NCBI GenBank assembly: GCA_035048815.1
Contig: JAUCBN010000055.1
Span: 10,770,501 to 10,834,500, forward strand
DNA: 64,000 nucleotides
Direction of reading: 5' to 3'
Source: Abelmoschus esculentus
Taxonomy: Eukaryota > Streptophyta > Magnoliopsida > Malvales > Malvaceae
Within the stretch, counting starts at the first letter, position 1; each line of letters starts with the position of its first letter. The notes beneath the pieces are model-generated. The model was not told the DNA's origin, ran no database searches, and was given only the letters and a program-made list of their open reading frames with translations. Of this stretch, positions 1 through 13,466 are shown piece after piece. The translations under genes and the position numbers were made by a program.

Positions 1-1325
1 GACACAAATCTAAAATATTATAAAAATTTAAAAATTAAATTTATAAAAATTAAAGATAAACATATGAATTTTAAAAAGTTCATGTGGGTCTGTACCTACC
101 CTCCACCACTGCTTACATAACACTCTTATAATAAACTCGTTAAGTTCGTATGACGATTTTTTCTTATTTTTTTTAAATATTTTTAATATAAAAAATAAAA
201 TCTTTAAGCGTTAAAAATATTAATAGAACTCGTCATACTAGTCTGACGACGAATTCTATTAAAAATTATTAAAAATGAAACTCGTCATGTCGACTTGACG
301 AATTCTATTAAAAACTGGATAAGTAAATTAAAAGAGTTTATTATAAAATATTATGCAAGAAAATAAATTTTATAAAAAAAATAAAGAGACGGACATAAAA
401 TTTTATATTATTACAAAACTCAAACCGAAATCCAAACATAGCGTTGGAAGGCGAGTAATATGTATAATTACATTTACACCCTTGTTTTTTATATTTATTT
501 TAAATTTGCATCACTTTCAAGTCCCAAATTAAATGCAAATCACTCTCATTTTTTTAATGAAAAATCCCTTTCATTTTTAAAATAATATCTTTGATAATGA
601 ACAAATAATAATATCTTTGAGGGTCATAGTCTTTGTATTATATAAATTGTAATTTGTACTTCTATTGGAGAAATAAGAATTGATCCCTATACATTATAAA
701 TAAGAGCAAAATGGTCCCTCTTGGTGCATATTAATACTGGTAAAACTTTGATATAAAACTGTATAAAATTAATTTTATATAAACCTATGTATTTATATTA
801 TAAAAACGCAAATCTTATAATTAAAAAAGTTAAAATTTATTAATTACTCAAATGATCAAAATATCTTAAGATTTTTTTCATGAATATAATTAACTTTCTA
901 CTTAAGAAAAAAAATCAAAGAATCTAAAATAAAATCATTTTGTATACTAATTACTTAAAATTAAAATATATTATTTAGTAAATAATAATTATTCCATGCA
1001 TAATTGCCTTAGTTTCATATTTTAGATTTTATTTAGGGTTTAAGCTTTAGGGGTTTAACTATAATAGTTATGAATTTAGAGGTTATTGATATAATATTGA
1101 GTTTAGTATTAAAATTCAGGGATTATAAGTTAAAACCTAAATCCTTAATAATACTATCATAAACTTTAAACCTTGATTTTTAACCCAAAACCTTAACTTC
1201 TAATCACAAACTCTAAATTCTAAATCATATATTAAACCCCTAAAATTTAAAATATAAATTTAAACTTTAAACCCTAAAATTAAGGTACATGTGAATAGGA
1301 TAATAATCATTAGTAAGGATGAGTC

Positions 1326-1564
1326 TACAACGGGCGTCGAATACTGTTGAATACCACAAACACTGAATACCGTTGAATATTATTAAATTAATTAATAAAG
1401 ATTAAAAATCTCAAGGACTCAACACACAATTATAAATTATATGTTGAGTCTATCACTCTTTTATTAATTACATATTGAATCCTTGAGATTTTTCATTTTT
1501 ATTAATTAATTTAATAATAATATTCAACATTAATAATATTCAATAATATTAGATGCTCGTTGTA
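1326..1564. mobile_element. Palindromic MITE with TA target duplication
   Basis: The two halves are inverted repeats of each other. The left end reads CAACGGGCGTCGAATACTG and the right end, reverse-complemented, reads CAACGAGCATCTAATATTA. An internal arm pair (TCTCAAGGACTCAAC against GAATCCTTGAGA) continues the fold. The 235-bp element at 1328-1562 is flanked on both sides by TA, the target duplication of Tc1/mariner-type elements. It has no coding capacity, and transcribed it would fold into one long hairpin. The superfamily rests on a two-base duplication only and is tentative. Confidence 0.55.
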
Positions 1565-2135
1565 AAATTTTCTCATAGATAAATTCCCAAAACTACAAAA
1601 TCTAATTTACTTGTACCAATCAAAACTAACAAATTAAAATATCTAATTTTATTTTTTATAATATTTATTTGGTTTCTCTTAAATAAAAAGAAAGGAATAT
1701 CAAAGGATGTATACAACCCTAAGCCATCAAATCCTTACATCTTTAATCTTTATTAAAAGAAATGTTCTTTTTCAAGAATCTTGATGGACAATATAAAGCT
1801 TTTACTACTAATTAAAGTTATTCTAAACTTGGATTTCAAACCTTAAAACTTTACATATTTCAAGGTTTAAGAATACTTTATATATGTTGTGTAATTTATA
1901 AGTTTTTATATTTTAAAATTAGAGATTTATTTTATAATTTATGATATAAAATTTAGTTGGTATGGTTTATAATTTAAAGTTTGTAATTAAAATATAAGGG
2001 TTATAATTTGATGAATTTGGATGAAGGTGTTAAATTTTTGGACCAGTACGAATTGACGAAAAATTTATCCCGATCTATGACTTTCCCTATATATGAACCA
2101 TGTTTTTTATGTCAGGAATGTAACCAGAAAATGAT

Positions 2136-2597
2136 GTTATAAATAGAGATGGACACGATTCGGATTTTTGACCAATCTGCACCCGACCCGATTTGAGTCT
2201 AGGGTAAAAAAAAACGACCAAACCCGAGTTTTTATTATTTTTCTAAAAAAAATAGGGACCTAATTATAAAAAATAGGGATCTAATTATAAAAAATAAAAT
2301 TTTAATAACCTAATTATAAAAAATCAATTTTAGTGACTAATTGTATAATATATATATAAGGATATATCATTATTGCAAATATCTTTAAAAATATATGAAA
2401 AATTATACTATTAATTTCGTATCTGATCAAAATTTTCTACTCTAAATTCAAAATCAACCCAAAATTGCCCTTGAAAAAATCCTTACCCGACCCCCAACTC
2501 AATCCAACCCAAACATAAAATTTTTTAAAAAATTAACCCGATCAAATTAAATCAAAACCTATCATGTTCAAGTTTTGTATTTATCCTTCGTTATAAA
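2136..2597. mobile_element. hAT-like MITE, family A copy 1
   Basis: An element of 446 bp (2144-2589) is flanked by a perfect 8-bp direct repeat GTTATAAA at 2136-2143 and 2590-2597. The left end, TAGAGATGGACACG, matches the TAGGGATGGG end of the other family members, while the right end is degenerate. Both subterminal regions carry runs rich in CCCGACCCGA or its complement, so the ends are inverted. The interior is A/T-rich and noncoding. An 8-bp duplication is the hallmark of hAT insertions. Confidence 0.65.
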
Positions 2598-2695
2598 ATG
2601 TATATATATATATATATATATACACCACGTTATCAAAGGTTAAAAATATATATATATATAAAATGATATTATAAAAACAATTATATAATTTAAAA

Positions 2696-3160
2696 GAATC
2701 TCTATCTTCGTGACAATTGTTTTCTTTGTCCTTGTGACACATTTTTTGTTTCTATTTATGTGGTTTATTTTTCTTTGTGACATGATTCAGCATACCCTAA
2801 CAGCCGATTGTTGCAGAGATTTGATTCGGTGCTAGTTTCTGATTATGATTTTGTCGGTGATCATTGATGCTTAAATCCCCACTCGGTTAATGGTTGTGTA
2901 CCGATATAATCAGTCCTGGGTAGCGAAACATTCTACCTGGTGGTTTAGATCGCTCACCACTCCTTATTCACCTGTTATGTGTCTCGATTGGACAAAGACA
3001 AGGAGATTCATGATGCTTCTGAATTTGATAGTATGCTTATCTTCATAAAAAAATATTTTACTTTTTTTGTTTTTTAGATTTTTTCGAATGCATTATAATT
3101 ATAATTATAATATTTTCTATGAATTTAATAAAAATTCAATAGTAATTATAAAAAAAATGA
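2696..3160 (+). repeat. Dispersed 450-bp repeat, family D copy 1
   Basis: This copy shares most of its length with 24381-24842 and, with an internal deletion, with 47631-48070. All three lie in the same orientation. Shared landmarks are GACATGATTCAGCATACC-like, GTGTACCGATATAATCAG and AAGGAGATTCATGA. No open frame, clear terminal repeats or target duplication could be seen, so the class is unknown. It could be a fragment of a long terminal repeat or a non-autonomous element. Confidence 0.6.
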
Positions 3161-3675
3161 CTCCTAATCTTGTCGGGAAATCTCCCAAGGGCAAATCAGT
3201 CCATAGCAAAAGAAGGAAGTGACCAAGAAACTCAAACTTTTTGTCGTCGTAATTTCCATTTAAATACAAGGGTAATTTAGGAGCAATAAATAAGGGTAGG
3301 TCCATTCACAAAACAAAAAATATTATTATTATTATTATTATTTATCTATACGTTGAAAGAATTTTTTTTATAGTGATATTTTACTATTTAAAAAAAATAT
3401 TATTATTATATTAAAAATAAATAAAATTAGTACGAATTATTTAATTTCTATAATCGCTGTAGCTGAATTAAAATAAATAAATTAATCAACAACTAGTTAA
3501 TTTATTAAAAAGATATACTAAATAATTTAAAAAAATTAAATTAAAAATATTTTTATAATATTTTTATATAAAATTCAATCTAAATTATTTAACTAATATA
3601 TTATTTTTATAAAAAAATAACAATTAAATTGGTATTATACTTTGAATAATGTTATTAATTTATTGGACGTGAAAA

Positions 3676-4162
3676 TTGATTCCGATTTGGTTTAATAGCA
3701 GAGTTGAGGTACGGATGCCATGCTTATCTCTCTCTTTTCTCTCTCTAGGGCTTTCTTTGTCTCATATCAGCCCTACCTTCATGTTCTCACTTTCTCGCCT
3801 TAGATTTTCTTTCCAAACAAGCCTTGGACTGAGAAACGACAGGAAAATCATAGAAAATTTTCACTTTTCGGTTCTCCCGATTGGAGAAAACCTCTCAGAA
3901 GCTGGAGATCACCACCGTATCGGCGGAGTTGGACACGTTCACTGAGACTGCGAAATCTGGTTTGGTAAGTTTGTCTTAGGAAAAGTGCCACGGATTTATT
4001 TGAAATTTTCTTGAACTGAGAAACCCTAGTAAGAGAAGGTTATTCTCTTTGTTCTTAGGTTTTTGGTAGAAACGGTAGGATTTTCAGGGCTAGGTAATTC
4101 GTGTAAAAAGAAGGAAAACGTTGGCGCTTTGTTGGGGTGGTGCTGCCGCCTCATGTGATTCG
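3676..4162 (+). promoter_or_regulatory. Probable leader and 5' UTR of the POWERDRESS-like gene
   Basis: Base composition changes from A/T-rich to a pyrimidine-rich stretch (CTCTCTCTTTTCTCTCTC around 3727) typical of plant leaders. A good donor (TTG|GTAAGT at about 3965) and pyrimidine-rich acceptors (TTGTTCTTAG near 4059, TTTTCAG near 4089) would allow a short leader intron. Short open frames cross this stretch (one starts at 3676) but resemble no known protein. The transcription start cannot be placed from sequence alone. Confidence 0.4.
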
Positions 4163-7100
4163 ATGCCGACTGAACCGTTGCCTTGGGATCGGAAGGACTT
4201 TTACTGGGAGAGGAAGCACGAGAGGACGCAGTCGCTGCCTCAGCAGCCACCGGCGGCTCGATGGAGAGATTCCTCTTCGATGTCGCCTTATCAGCACGGT
4301 TCTTTTAGAGAATTTACTCGTTGGGGATCCCCCGACTTCCGTCGTCCCCCTGGTAAGTTCTTCCCATCCTGTTTATGCCGTTTATTTCATCCGATGTCTC
4401 TCATTTTAAATTTCTATTCCTCATTATTTTAAGGTGTGTATTTTACCTGCATGAATTTTGCAGGACGGTTATTTATTTATTTATTTTGGTGTTAGGATTA
4501 AGGACTGGTCAGATGACTCAGATCCGTGGGTTTTAAGGTTTTGGTTTGGTTTCTTTTGGGAATATTTTGATTTTTTTCCATATCTTCTGTTTCATTTGAG
4601 ATTATATTTATCTTCATTAATGGGGTTTCTTCTTCTTCAGTTAGTTTTTTCCTTCTCGTTTTGCTTTATTTAAGAAATCACGTTCTTATTTTCTTGATAG
4701 GGTTTCCATTAATTAGGGATAGGGATTTGCTTGTTTTCAATTTTTCGGTCTTAGAAGATCAAATTCTTTGGTTCTGATAAATTGGGATTTTTATTTTCTT
4801 TATAGCATTCTACTTGGCCTTTTTGCGGTTTATGGGTTCTATTTCTTTTTGGATCTGTGGAGGTAGAAAAATGTTGATTTTTTCTCTCTTTCATTCAACT
4901 GATCTATTAAATGGAGAACTTTATTTTTCTAGTAAAATATTTTTCTCCTACCCTCATTTGGATGATACATATACCATGCAACCTCTTAATTACTTGTTGT
5001 CTTTTCTTTGCTTCTTTAATTTCTATGAAGGTCATGGTAGGCAGGGCAGTTGGCACCTGTTTGCTGAGGAAAATGGTGGTCATGGGTATGTTCCGGCACG
5101 ATTAGGCAACAAGATCTTGGATGATGAGAATTTCCGTCAGTCAGATTTTTGTGTAGATGAGAAATATGGTCGAAACAGTAGGGAAAATAACCGAGGGTCT
5201 TATAGCCAGAGAGATTGGAGAGTTCATTCTTGGGAAAGCTGCAATGGGTCCCCAAGCACTCCTGGGAGGCCTCATCATGTCAATAATGAGCGGAGGTCAG
5301 TGGATGATATGTCATCCTACCATTCTCAGACTCATTCCGACTTTGTAAACACTTGGGATCAACTTCAAAAAGGCCAGCATGATAATAAGACATGTGCCGT
5401 AAATGGGTTAGTCACGGGACAAAAATGTCAGAGAGAGAGTTCAGTAGGTTCAATAGATTGGAAGCCTCTGAAGTGGAGTCACTCTGGAAGCTTGTCTTCA
5501 CGGGGTTCAGGCTTTAGCCATTCAAGTAGCTCAAAGAGCTTAGGAGGTGTAGATTCTGGTGTAGGGAAACTTGAGTTGCAACAGAAAAATTTGAATCCCG
5601 TCCAGTCTCCTGGGGATGCAACTGCCTGTGTCACATCTGCCGGACCTTCTGATGAGACGGCGTCAAGAAAGAAGCCACGCCTTGCATGGGGTGAGGGTCT
5701 GGCCAAGTATGAGAAAAAGAAAGTTGAAGTACCTGATATGAGCACAGACAAAGGTGGGGATACAATTTCTGTTTGTAATGCAGAATATAACAATTCTCCG
5801 AGCTCAAACTTGGCAGATAAGAGCCCTAGAGTCCTTGGATTGTCTGACTGTGCTTCTCCTGCAACTCCTTCATCTGTTGCTTGCAGTTCCTCGCCTGGTA
5901 AATGTTAGATTTTCTTATATTATTATTCAGTTTCAAGCAGATTACTTGAAACAAGTATAAATGAAAATCTATGTGCTTTCTACGCCTATTCTCTTATATA
6001 CCAACAATAATTTGACGTTCTACCTGACCTCTTTTAACAACATGAATATTATAGGGTTGGATGATGTCCAAAGCATTCATAAGTGTTTTAGCAGGCCCCC
6101 ATGCCAATGATTTTTTTAGAACAGTGGTACTGTTATTTACATTCTTCCTTTTTATGGCCATGACAAAGTTCAACAGTTATGTGATTATTTTCATTGGCAT
6201 GACAATTTACTGGTTTCACATGCTTTAGGAAATATTATTTGAGTACTACATTCTTGACTCTCCACTCCCTCAAAGAAAAAAACTATCTGTTAACTCTATT
6301 ATTACAGTAAGTATAGAAGTAGAAAAGGGGAAAAGTCTTTAGTTTTCACTTCCCATATAAAAAAATACAATTGGAAGTTAAAATCCCAAATTCCTAAGAC
6401 ATTATCGTCTTTGTTTTTCATCGAAGATTGGTGAGAAATTAAAAAGTCTCGCACTTGAATATTGACTTCATCTCTAACTCGGTCATAACAAGTTCGTTTA
6501 TTTATTTCTTCAGACCTCACATTTATTTTTCTTGAATTTCTATGTTTATATTAAGCTCTAATAGTATTACTAGATTTTACCTATATTTTTAAAAAAAGCA
6601 AGGTAAAAATTTTGGCGAGCCTAACAAGCAATGAATTGAGTCGAACAACGATGTTTTTTAACGAATACGAGTCGACAAAATTTTATCGAGCTTAATGAGT
6701 AACAAATCCAGTTGAGCAATGGGATTTTTTAATGAACACGAGTTGAGTACTCAACTCGCTCAAAAAGCACCCCTACTTGTGGTCTTATATTCAATTTGTG
6801 TCATTCCACTTATAACAGTTCGTTTTATATTGGATGTTTGCATTTATACTTTCCAAACCATGTACAAATTGGAGTTTTTTTCCCCTCTTATTTCTAATTA
6901 ATTGGAGTGTCAAATTGTTGGATGTTAAATGATTCTCTTTCTCCCTGCATCTTTATTCTTGCACCTGATGTCGACGAGAATGTTTTTCTCATTTATTAAC
7001 ACAATGCTCTGGTTGTTGCAGGTGTGGAAGAAAAATCATTTGTCAAAGCTGCAAATATTGATAATGATATTAGTAATTTATGTGGTTCTCCAAGTATTGG

Positions 7101-10100
7101 GTCTCAAAATCATCTAGAAGGACCCTCGTTTAATTTAGAGAAGTTGGATATCGATTCAATTATTAATATGGGCTCTTCACTTATTAATTTGCTTCAACCT
7201 GATGATCCGTGTACGGTAGATTCTAGTTTTGTTCGCTCTACTGCAATAAGTAAGTTGCTACTATTAAAGGGTGATGTTTTGAAGGCTTTGGAGATGACTG
7301 AATCTGAAATTGATTCACTTGAAAATGAACACAAGTTGTTGAAAGGCGACTCCAGAAGCGGATGTCCTTGCCCAGCAACATCTAGTTCTTTTCCTGTTGA
7401 GGAACATGGGAAAGCTTGTGTGGAACAAGTGGCTGTATCCGATGTGATCCCTCGACCTGCCCCTTTGGAGATTGGTTCTTGCGGTGATGCACTTGTGCAG
7501 AACCTGCCCCTTTCTAATGGTGTCCTGGAAGAAGTTAATGATGATGTTAAAGATGGGGATATTGATAGTCCTGGAACGGCAACATCTAAATTCGTGGAAC
7601 CATTGTCTTTGGAGAAAACAGTTTCCCCATCTGATATTGTTAAGTTCCACAAATGTTCTGGTGATTTGGGTTCTGTTCAATTGACGACAATGGAGGAGGT
7701 GATTTTAGCTCCTGGTTCAGCTAATGAAGGGACTGCGACTACCATTTCTGTGGAAGGCAGTGTGCTAAAGAAGATTGATAATGATGCGCTTGTTTCAGAA
7801 TCTTCAAGTTCCGATGCTGGTGGAGAGAATATTATGTACGAAATAATATTGGCTACTAATAAGATATTGGCCAATGTTGCATCTGATGTATTTAATAGAC
7901 TATTGCCAAAAGATTTATATGGTGTTGAGATTTCTGAAATTGCTAATGTAGCATGCATGCAGTCTGATACTGCAATCAGGGAAAAAATTGCAATGCGGAA
8001 GCAGTACTTAAGATTTAAGGAGAGAGTTTTGACCCTTAAATTTAAAGCATTTCAGAATGCATGGAAGGAAGACATGCGTTCACTTTCGATGAGAAAATGT
8101 CGTGCAAAGTCTCTGAAGAAGTATGAACTAAGTTTACGTTCAACACACAGTGGCTACCAAAAGCATCGATCCTCCATCCGTTCCCGAGTTGCTTCTCCTG
8201 GTAATTGTTTGAGCCTCCTGTTTGGAATGGATTTTATCTTCTATTATAGAAATGTTGCTGAAAATTAGTATAGGAAATAATGGAAAATCTTGAATGGAAA
8301 AAGGAGTCTATAAGCTAGGTTTCTTTTGTCAATAGAGACAAGTGGATAATCTAGGTTCAGTTCTCTCAAGACAATTTGAAATTTATGGTAGCTCAAGGCA
8401 ATTCGGGTGAACTGTGTTCAGTTGATATTGAATCAAATAGTAATCGAAACCATCAATGTATCCAAAAACTTCCTGACAATCCTTATCTGATAATTAATTG
8501 CACAATGCTAGTTCTCGGAAACAGATCACTGTTCTATATTATGAGCCTCTGTTATCTCTTAGTTACAAATTTCTTTTATATGCATTTTCATAAATGACCA
8601 ATCAGTAATTGTATTAGAGATTCTGGGTTTTTTCCTGGATGTTTGGTAATAACTTGAGTAGATAGGTGACCATACTTTGACCTTTGTCTGGTGAAACTCA
8701 TTGCAGTTATTATGCTATTAGCACTTGCTTGCCTGTATGAATATTCTGATCATCATATTTGATTTGGTTGAATGCCTCTCTACATATGATTGATTGCCAA
8801 ATTTATATCTATGATTTATATTCTATTATCTTTTAAAGAATCATGGTCTTCAAGAACTGTTTTGAAACTGAATGTTTTAGTCATAGCTGGGTTTTTTGCT
8901 TAATTGCTTCACTTCTGCAGGCAAAAATTGATGAAAACACATGTGTTATCCTCTTATATATATATTTTTTGCTGAAATGCTTTCATCTAAGAAAATGGTT
9001 ATTCCTCATGGTTGTAATTGTTTACATTTTTTATAATTCCTAGTAAATGTATTAAGCCTGCAGCTTTTGACTTGGATTTTCTTTAATTTTGTTTTTGTTT
9101 TGCTTTCTGTTCTTGAAATTTGTTTCTTTTAATATGAAGTAATCGGTGATGATGTGTATAATTAGTATTTGTGGTGGTGGTTATTTTTTTTGTAGCTGGA
9201 AATCTGGTCCTGGAACCTAGTGCCTTGATGATCAATTTTCCTAGCAAACTTCTAGATTCGCATGGCAGGATTCACAGGAATGCTTTGAAAATGCCAGCAT
9301 TAATTTTGGATGAGAAAGAGAAGAAGGTTTCAAGGTTTATCTCTAGTAATGGATTGGTTGAAGATCCATTTGCTATTGAGCAGGAAAGAGCTTTGATCAA
9401 TCCTTGGACATCAAAGGAGAAGGAAATTTTTATAGATAAGTTGGCTGCCTTTGGGAAGGACTTCAGAAAAATTGCCTCCTTTCTTGATCACAAGACTACT
9501 GCAGACTGTGTTGAGTTCTATTACAAAAACCACAAGTCTGAATGTTTCAAGAAAACAAAGAACAGGAATGATCTCGGTAAGCAGGGGAAGTCTGCTGTGG
9601 ATACCTACTTGTTGACGTCAGGGAAAAAACGGAGCCGTGAAAATGCTGCATCCCTTGATATTCTCGGTGCAGCTTCAGTTATAGCAGCTCATTCCAAAAG
9701 TAGCATTCAAAACTGGCATAAATCTTCGGGTAGAATCTTTTTGGGAGGGTGGTTTGATTCTAAAACATCTCTAGTTGATGATAGCACTGCTACAAAGTCA
9801 TCTAATATTGATATTGTTGGAAGTGACCAAGATACCGTTGCTGCTGATGTTTTAGCAGGTATATGTGGTTCTTTCTCTTCAGAGGCAATGAGTTCCTGTA
9901 TCACTAGTTCTGCTGGCCCTGGTGATAGTTACCATCTTGTCCGGAAGTGCCACAAAGTTGATTCTGTGGTTAAAAGGCCTTCAGCATCTTCTGTCTTGCA
10001 GAATGTTGACGAGGATACTTGTTCAGATGAGAGTTGTGAGGAAATGGATTCTGCTCATTGGACTGATGAGGAAAAATCCGTCTTTATACAGGCTGTTTCC

Positions 10101-11864
10101 TCTTACGGTAAGGATTTTGAAATGATTTCACGTTATGTTGGTACAAGATCCAGCGATCAGTGCAAGGTTTTCTTTAGCAAGGCTCGCAAATGCCTTGGAC
10201 TTGACTCGATGCATCCAAGAACCAGAAACATGGGTACTCCCATGAGTGATGATGCCAACGGTGGTGCGACTGATACGGAAGATACTTGTGTCCAAGAGAG
10301 CTCAGTTATTTGTGGTGATAAGTTGGGATCTAATGTGGAAGAAGACTTACCCCACATTACAGTGGGCGTGAATGTGGACGAATCGAATCCTACCATGGAA
10401 GCGAGCTTGCAAGCTGATATGATCATATCAGAGGGAAATGATGGGGGGATAGTAGATTGCAAAAATTCTGAGGCAGTGGAAGCTATTTTTTCTGATGTAG
10501 ACCAGACGGGGACAATTTCCAAAGGTGGTGCTGGTGATATGGATGTTGATGGCAACCAGGCTGAGTCACTGCAGGTTCAGAAAAGTGTTGCTTTGGCCAA
10601 TTTAAATGCTCTAAGAAAGCACGTTGTTGAACAGGGTGTTTCTCTTGCAGTATCAGCATCACATGGAGGGACAGCTGATCCTCGTCTGTCTAGTTTAGAT
10701 GCATTGGTTGAGCCCAAATCTGATGCTGCTTGTTTCACTGAGGGGTTTGGAAGTAACAGGGAGTCGCAGAAACCTTTTTTGTCCAAAAATGTTACGGATG
10801 AACATGATACAAAATGCAGCGCTGAGACTGGAAGTCAAATTATTTGTAGGCCGGGTTCAAATAACACGGGTGATGCTTCTGATAACTCTCAATGCGAGAA
10901 CATATGCAACCAAGATAGGTTGTCATCAACACTTCCTTATCCAGAAACTGAAGACAAACAGGCCCACAAAGATGTTAGTGGACATGAGGCTGAGCGATTT
11001 TCTGGAAAGCCCTTGGTGGATCATGCTGAAGTGCAAATCTCAACTTTGAAAGAAATAAATGTTGATGTCGGTCGTAGTCAGTTGCCTGAAGTTAAAAGGC
11101 TTTCAACATTAGAAAGGGGTGTTACCGGCTCATTTTTGGCTCAGGATTATCTACATAAGTGCAATGGTCCAAAGCCAGCAACTGAGCTTCCACAACGGGT
11201 GCAAAAATCAGATCTAGCAAACAGTAGGCAGAAATCCCACTTTCGGAGTCTGTCAGATACAGAAAAACCTTGCAGGAATGGTAATGTCAAGCTGTTTGGT
11301 CAGATTCTCAATTCCAGTCCCCAAGATGTGGAAAAGGTGGCTCCTTTCTCAAAACAAAGTGTGAAGTATTCAGATTTGAACTCGTCAGGTCTTAAGAACG
11401 TAGGTGGAAATGGATCTTTCTCAAAGTTTGATCAAAACATTGTTTTTGCACCGGAAAATGTTCCCAAGAGAAGTTATGGTTTCTGGGATGGAAACATGAT
11501 ACAAACTGGGTTGTCATCTCTGCCAAACTCTGCTATTTTAGTGGCAAAGTATCCTGCTGCGTTTGCCAATTATCCTTCACCCTCATCTCAAATGGAGCAG
11601 CAGACATCGCAGACTGTTGTTCGGAATACAGACAGAAACTTGAACAGCATTTCTGGTTTTATCCCAGGGGAGATAAGCAGCAACAGCACTTATCAAGCGT
11701 ACAGGGGCCACGATCGTACCAAGGCCATACCCTTTACTGCAGATGCAAAGAAGCATCAAGGAATGTTCTTGGAGATGCAGAGACCATATGACGGGCAGAA
11801 TGGGAGCAGAATGATGGAAGAAGAGTCTTGTAGAGGTAAGTGGGGCATGGACATACGCAGGTAA
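4163..11864 (+). CDS. PWR: POWERDRESS-like SANT-domain protein (histone deacetylase cofactor)
   Basis: Four coding exons (4163-4352, 5031-5897, 7022-8200, 9196-11864) join in phase with GT-AG introns and give about 1634 residues, close to the roughly 1650 of Arabidopsis POWERDRESS as I recall it. The N-terminus MPTEPLPWDRKDFYWERKHE and the EFRRPPG junction are family signatures. Two SANT/Myb-like domains lie in the last exon: residues about 816-862 (WTSKEKEIFIDKL...DFRKIASFL) and about 1034-1078 (HWTDEEKSVF...DFEMISRYVG). The rest is serine-rich and probably disordered, with a short helical segment near ALEMTESEIDSLENEH. In Arabidopsis the protein acts in the nucleus with HDA9 and HOS15 in histone deacetylation and affects flowering, senescence and growth in warmth. 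The tail EEESCRGKW matches the family's end (EEESWRGKG as I recall it), so the stop at 11864 looks real, although a perfect donor (GAG|GTAAGT) lies 25 bases before it. Intron 2 holds a small repeat-like segment at about 6588-6770. Confidence 0.93.
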
Positions 11865-13466
11865 CAGAAACCAAATTCCTCGGCAGCAAATATTTCTTCT
11901 TTGCCGCACACTGTATAATAGCTTTATATATATATTGAAGTCCAAAGAGTCCTTTTTTGGTAAAAAAATTAGAACCCTTTGTAATATTTGCATCATCAGT
12001 CCTTTGTATTTGTTGTATTTGATGGGAAATACACAAAAATAATCTGTTAAAGTTCGGGAGGGCAACCCTGCTATTTTGCTCTTTTGGTAGGTGTGTAAAC
12101 TAGATACTTGTTCTCAAGTTATTCAAGTTCAGCTATTTCTGTTTAGATACTGTTGAGTTTGAGTTATTGAATTCAAGTGTATATTTCCTGCAATGTCCAT
12201 TTGTAAGGGCAAGGAGTGATTTGCAGCATTGGTGGAAACAGGGGAGTCATCGACCGATATCGTTCATCCTTAGAACCGATAAGGCGATAACCTGTCCTAA
12301 TATGTCTGTCTGGTCTAAGGCATTGGCACAGATCTTCTAAGCTTGGCTATGAACGGGACAGAGCGAAGATGGTGAGAAATTTGTGGTGTGTTTTGTCCAT
12401 ATCCCTAATTGAACAGTTGCCTGCCATGCATGTTGTCCCGAGAGCTTAGGGCTTTAGGCAACTAGAGAAATAGGCAACCGTGATAGATTCTGATGTGTAA
12501 GGCCTGACGGAGCTCACTCCGTTACTGCACAAAAAGTGAGATCAATCAATCATCATGTATATATCATATAAAGGAACAAGAATCATTGAGGACTGGGACC
12601 AAGACCTTATAAGGGTTGACAAATCGATTCTAACTTGGTCGGAACAGTGTCTGTAGGTCTGCAACGTTTAGGATACCAATATATTACTTTATACGAGGGT
12701 GGCAGATTCTTAACCATGGGGTAGGGAAGGAAACTTAATTGGGACCAGAGAGGACTCAGGATATACTATATAATTTTTCAATTAAATTGGTATTACGAAT
12801 CAATTTAGTCGCTGTATGATCAAAATGTCTTTAACTAATACTATGATGAGTTGTTTTAAGAGAGAAGGTGACCATTTTCAAAACATAGGAGGGTAAATGG
12901 AAATTATATCAAAATTTGGGGAAGTTTGAAGACAATACCCTTAATTTAAACATGTTATCCTCAAATGCATTACTTATCTAGTTAGCCCCTACCAAAAAGG
13001 TAAATAACACTATTCATGCTTTTCTATTTTGAGCACCAAGTTATTATTTTTGACAAAACCATCACTATTGTTACAAATTTTTTTTCCTATTTTGATCATT
13101 AATGTTATTCTTTTTTCTTGTTTTGGTCATCAATTGACCATAATGAAATAAAATAAAAAAAAAAAACTTGGAAGAGCATGTAGTAGTTAAAAGAAAAACT
13201 TGGTCATCAAATGAAACCGCACAGTGTGCTTGAGCCAAGTTGAGAAATGACAAAAATGATACCATTTGGTTTGCTCTGTTTTAAACCATATATACATACT
13301 AAAAGAAGAATCAAATGGTCTTTGGTTATGTTTTGAACCTTGTATTGAATTGAATTGGATAACTCTGAGTTCTGGTTAAAAGAAAAGGCATGTAGTAGTT
13401 TAGGAACAAGCCAAGAGCAAATAAACATCAGCTGATGAAACTCCTTATAAAGCATAGTAAACTTAC
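11865..13466. other. 3' UTR and intergenic gap between convergent genes
   Basis: The first several hundred bases after 11864 are mixed in composition and probably carry the 3' UTR of the POWERDRESS-like gene. From about 12750 the sequence becomes A/T-rich. The next gene ends at 13467 on the other strand, so the pair is convergent and 3' ends may come close or overlap. No further coding exon, RNA gene or bounded repeat is recognisable. Confidence 0.55.

Larger units (their letters stand above)
1..3675. other. AT-rich intergenic region
   Basis: No convincing gene is visible here. The stretch is dominated by A/T runs and degenerate TTTAGGG-like and CCCTAAA-like words (about 1020-1290). A local direct duplication, with GACGAATTCTATTAAAAA seen twice, lies at about 225-318. 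The recognisable elements are a 235-bp palindromic element, one hAT-like element and one copy of a 450-bp dispersed repeat, each listed separately. (TA)n runs lie near 2598-2620 and 2650-2660. The region ends at the leader of the gene that starts at 4163. Confidence 0.7.

Noticed and set aside
3676..3945. Open frame of 89 residues before the POWERDRESS-like start
   Set aside because: It lies in pyrimidine-rich leader sequence, resembles no family and is not in phase with the downstream gene. It could at most be an upstream open frame.
11834..11864. Splice donor GAG|GTAAGT as the end of the last POWERDRESS exon
   Set aside because: The 15 residues around and after it still match the family's C-terminus, and no suitable downstream exon was found, so the stop at 11864 is preferred.
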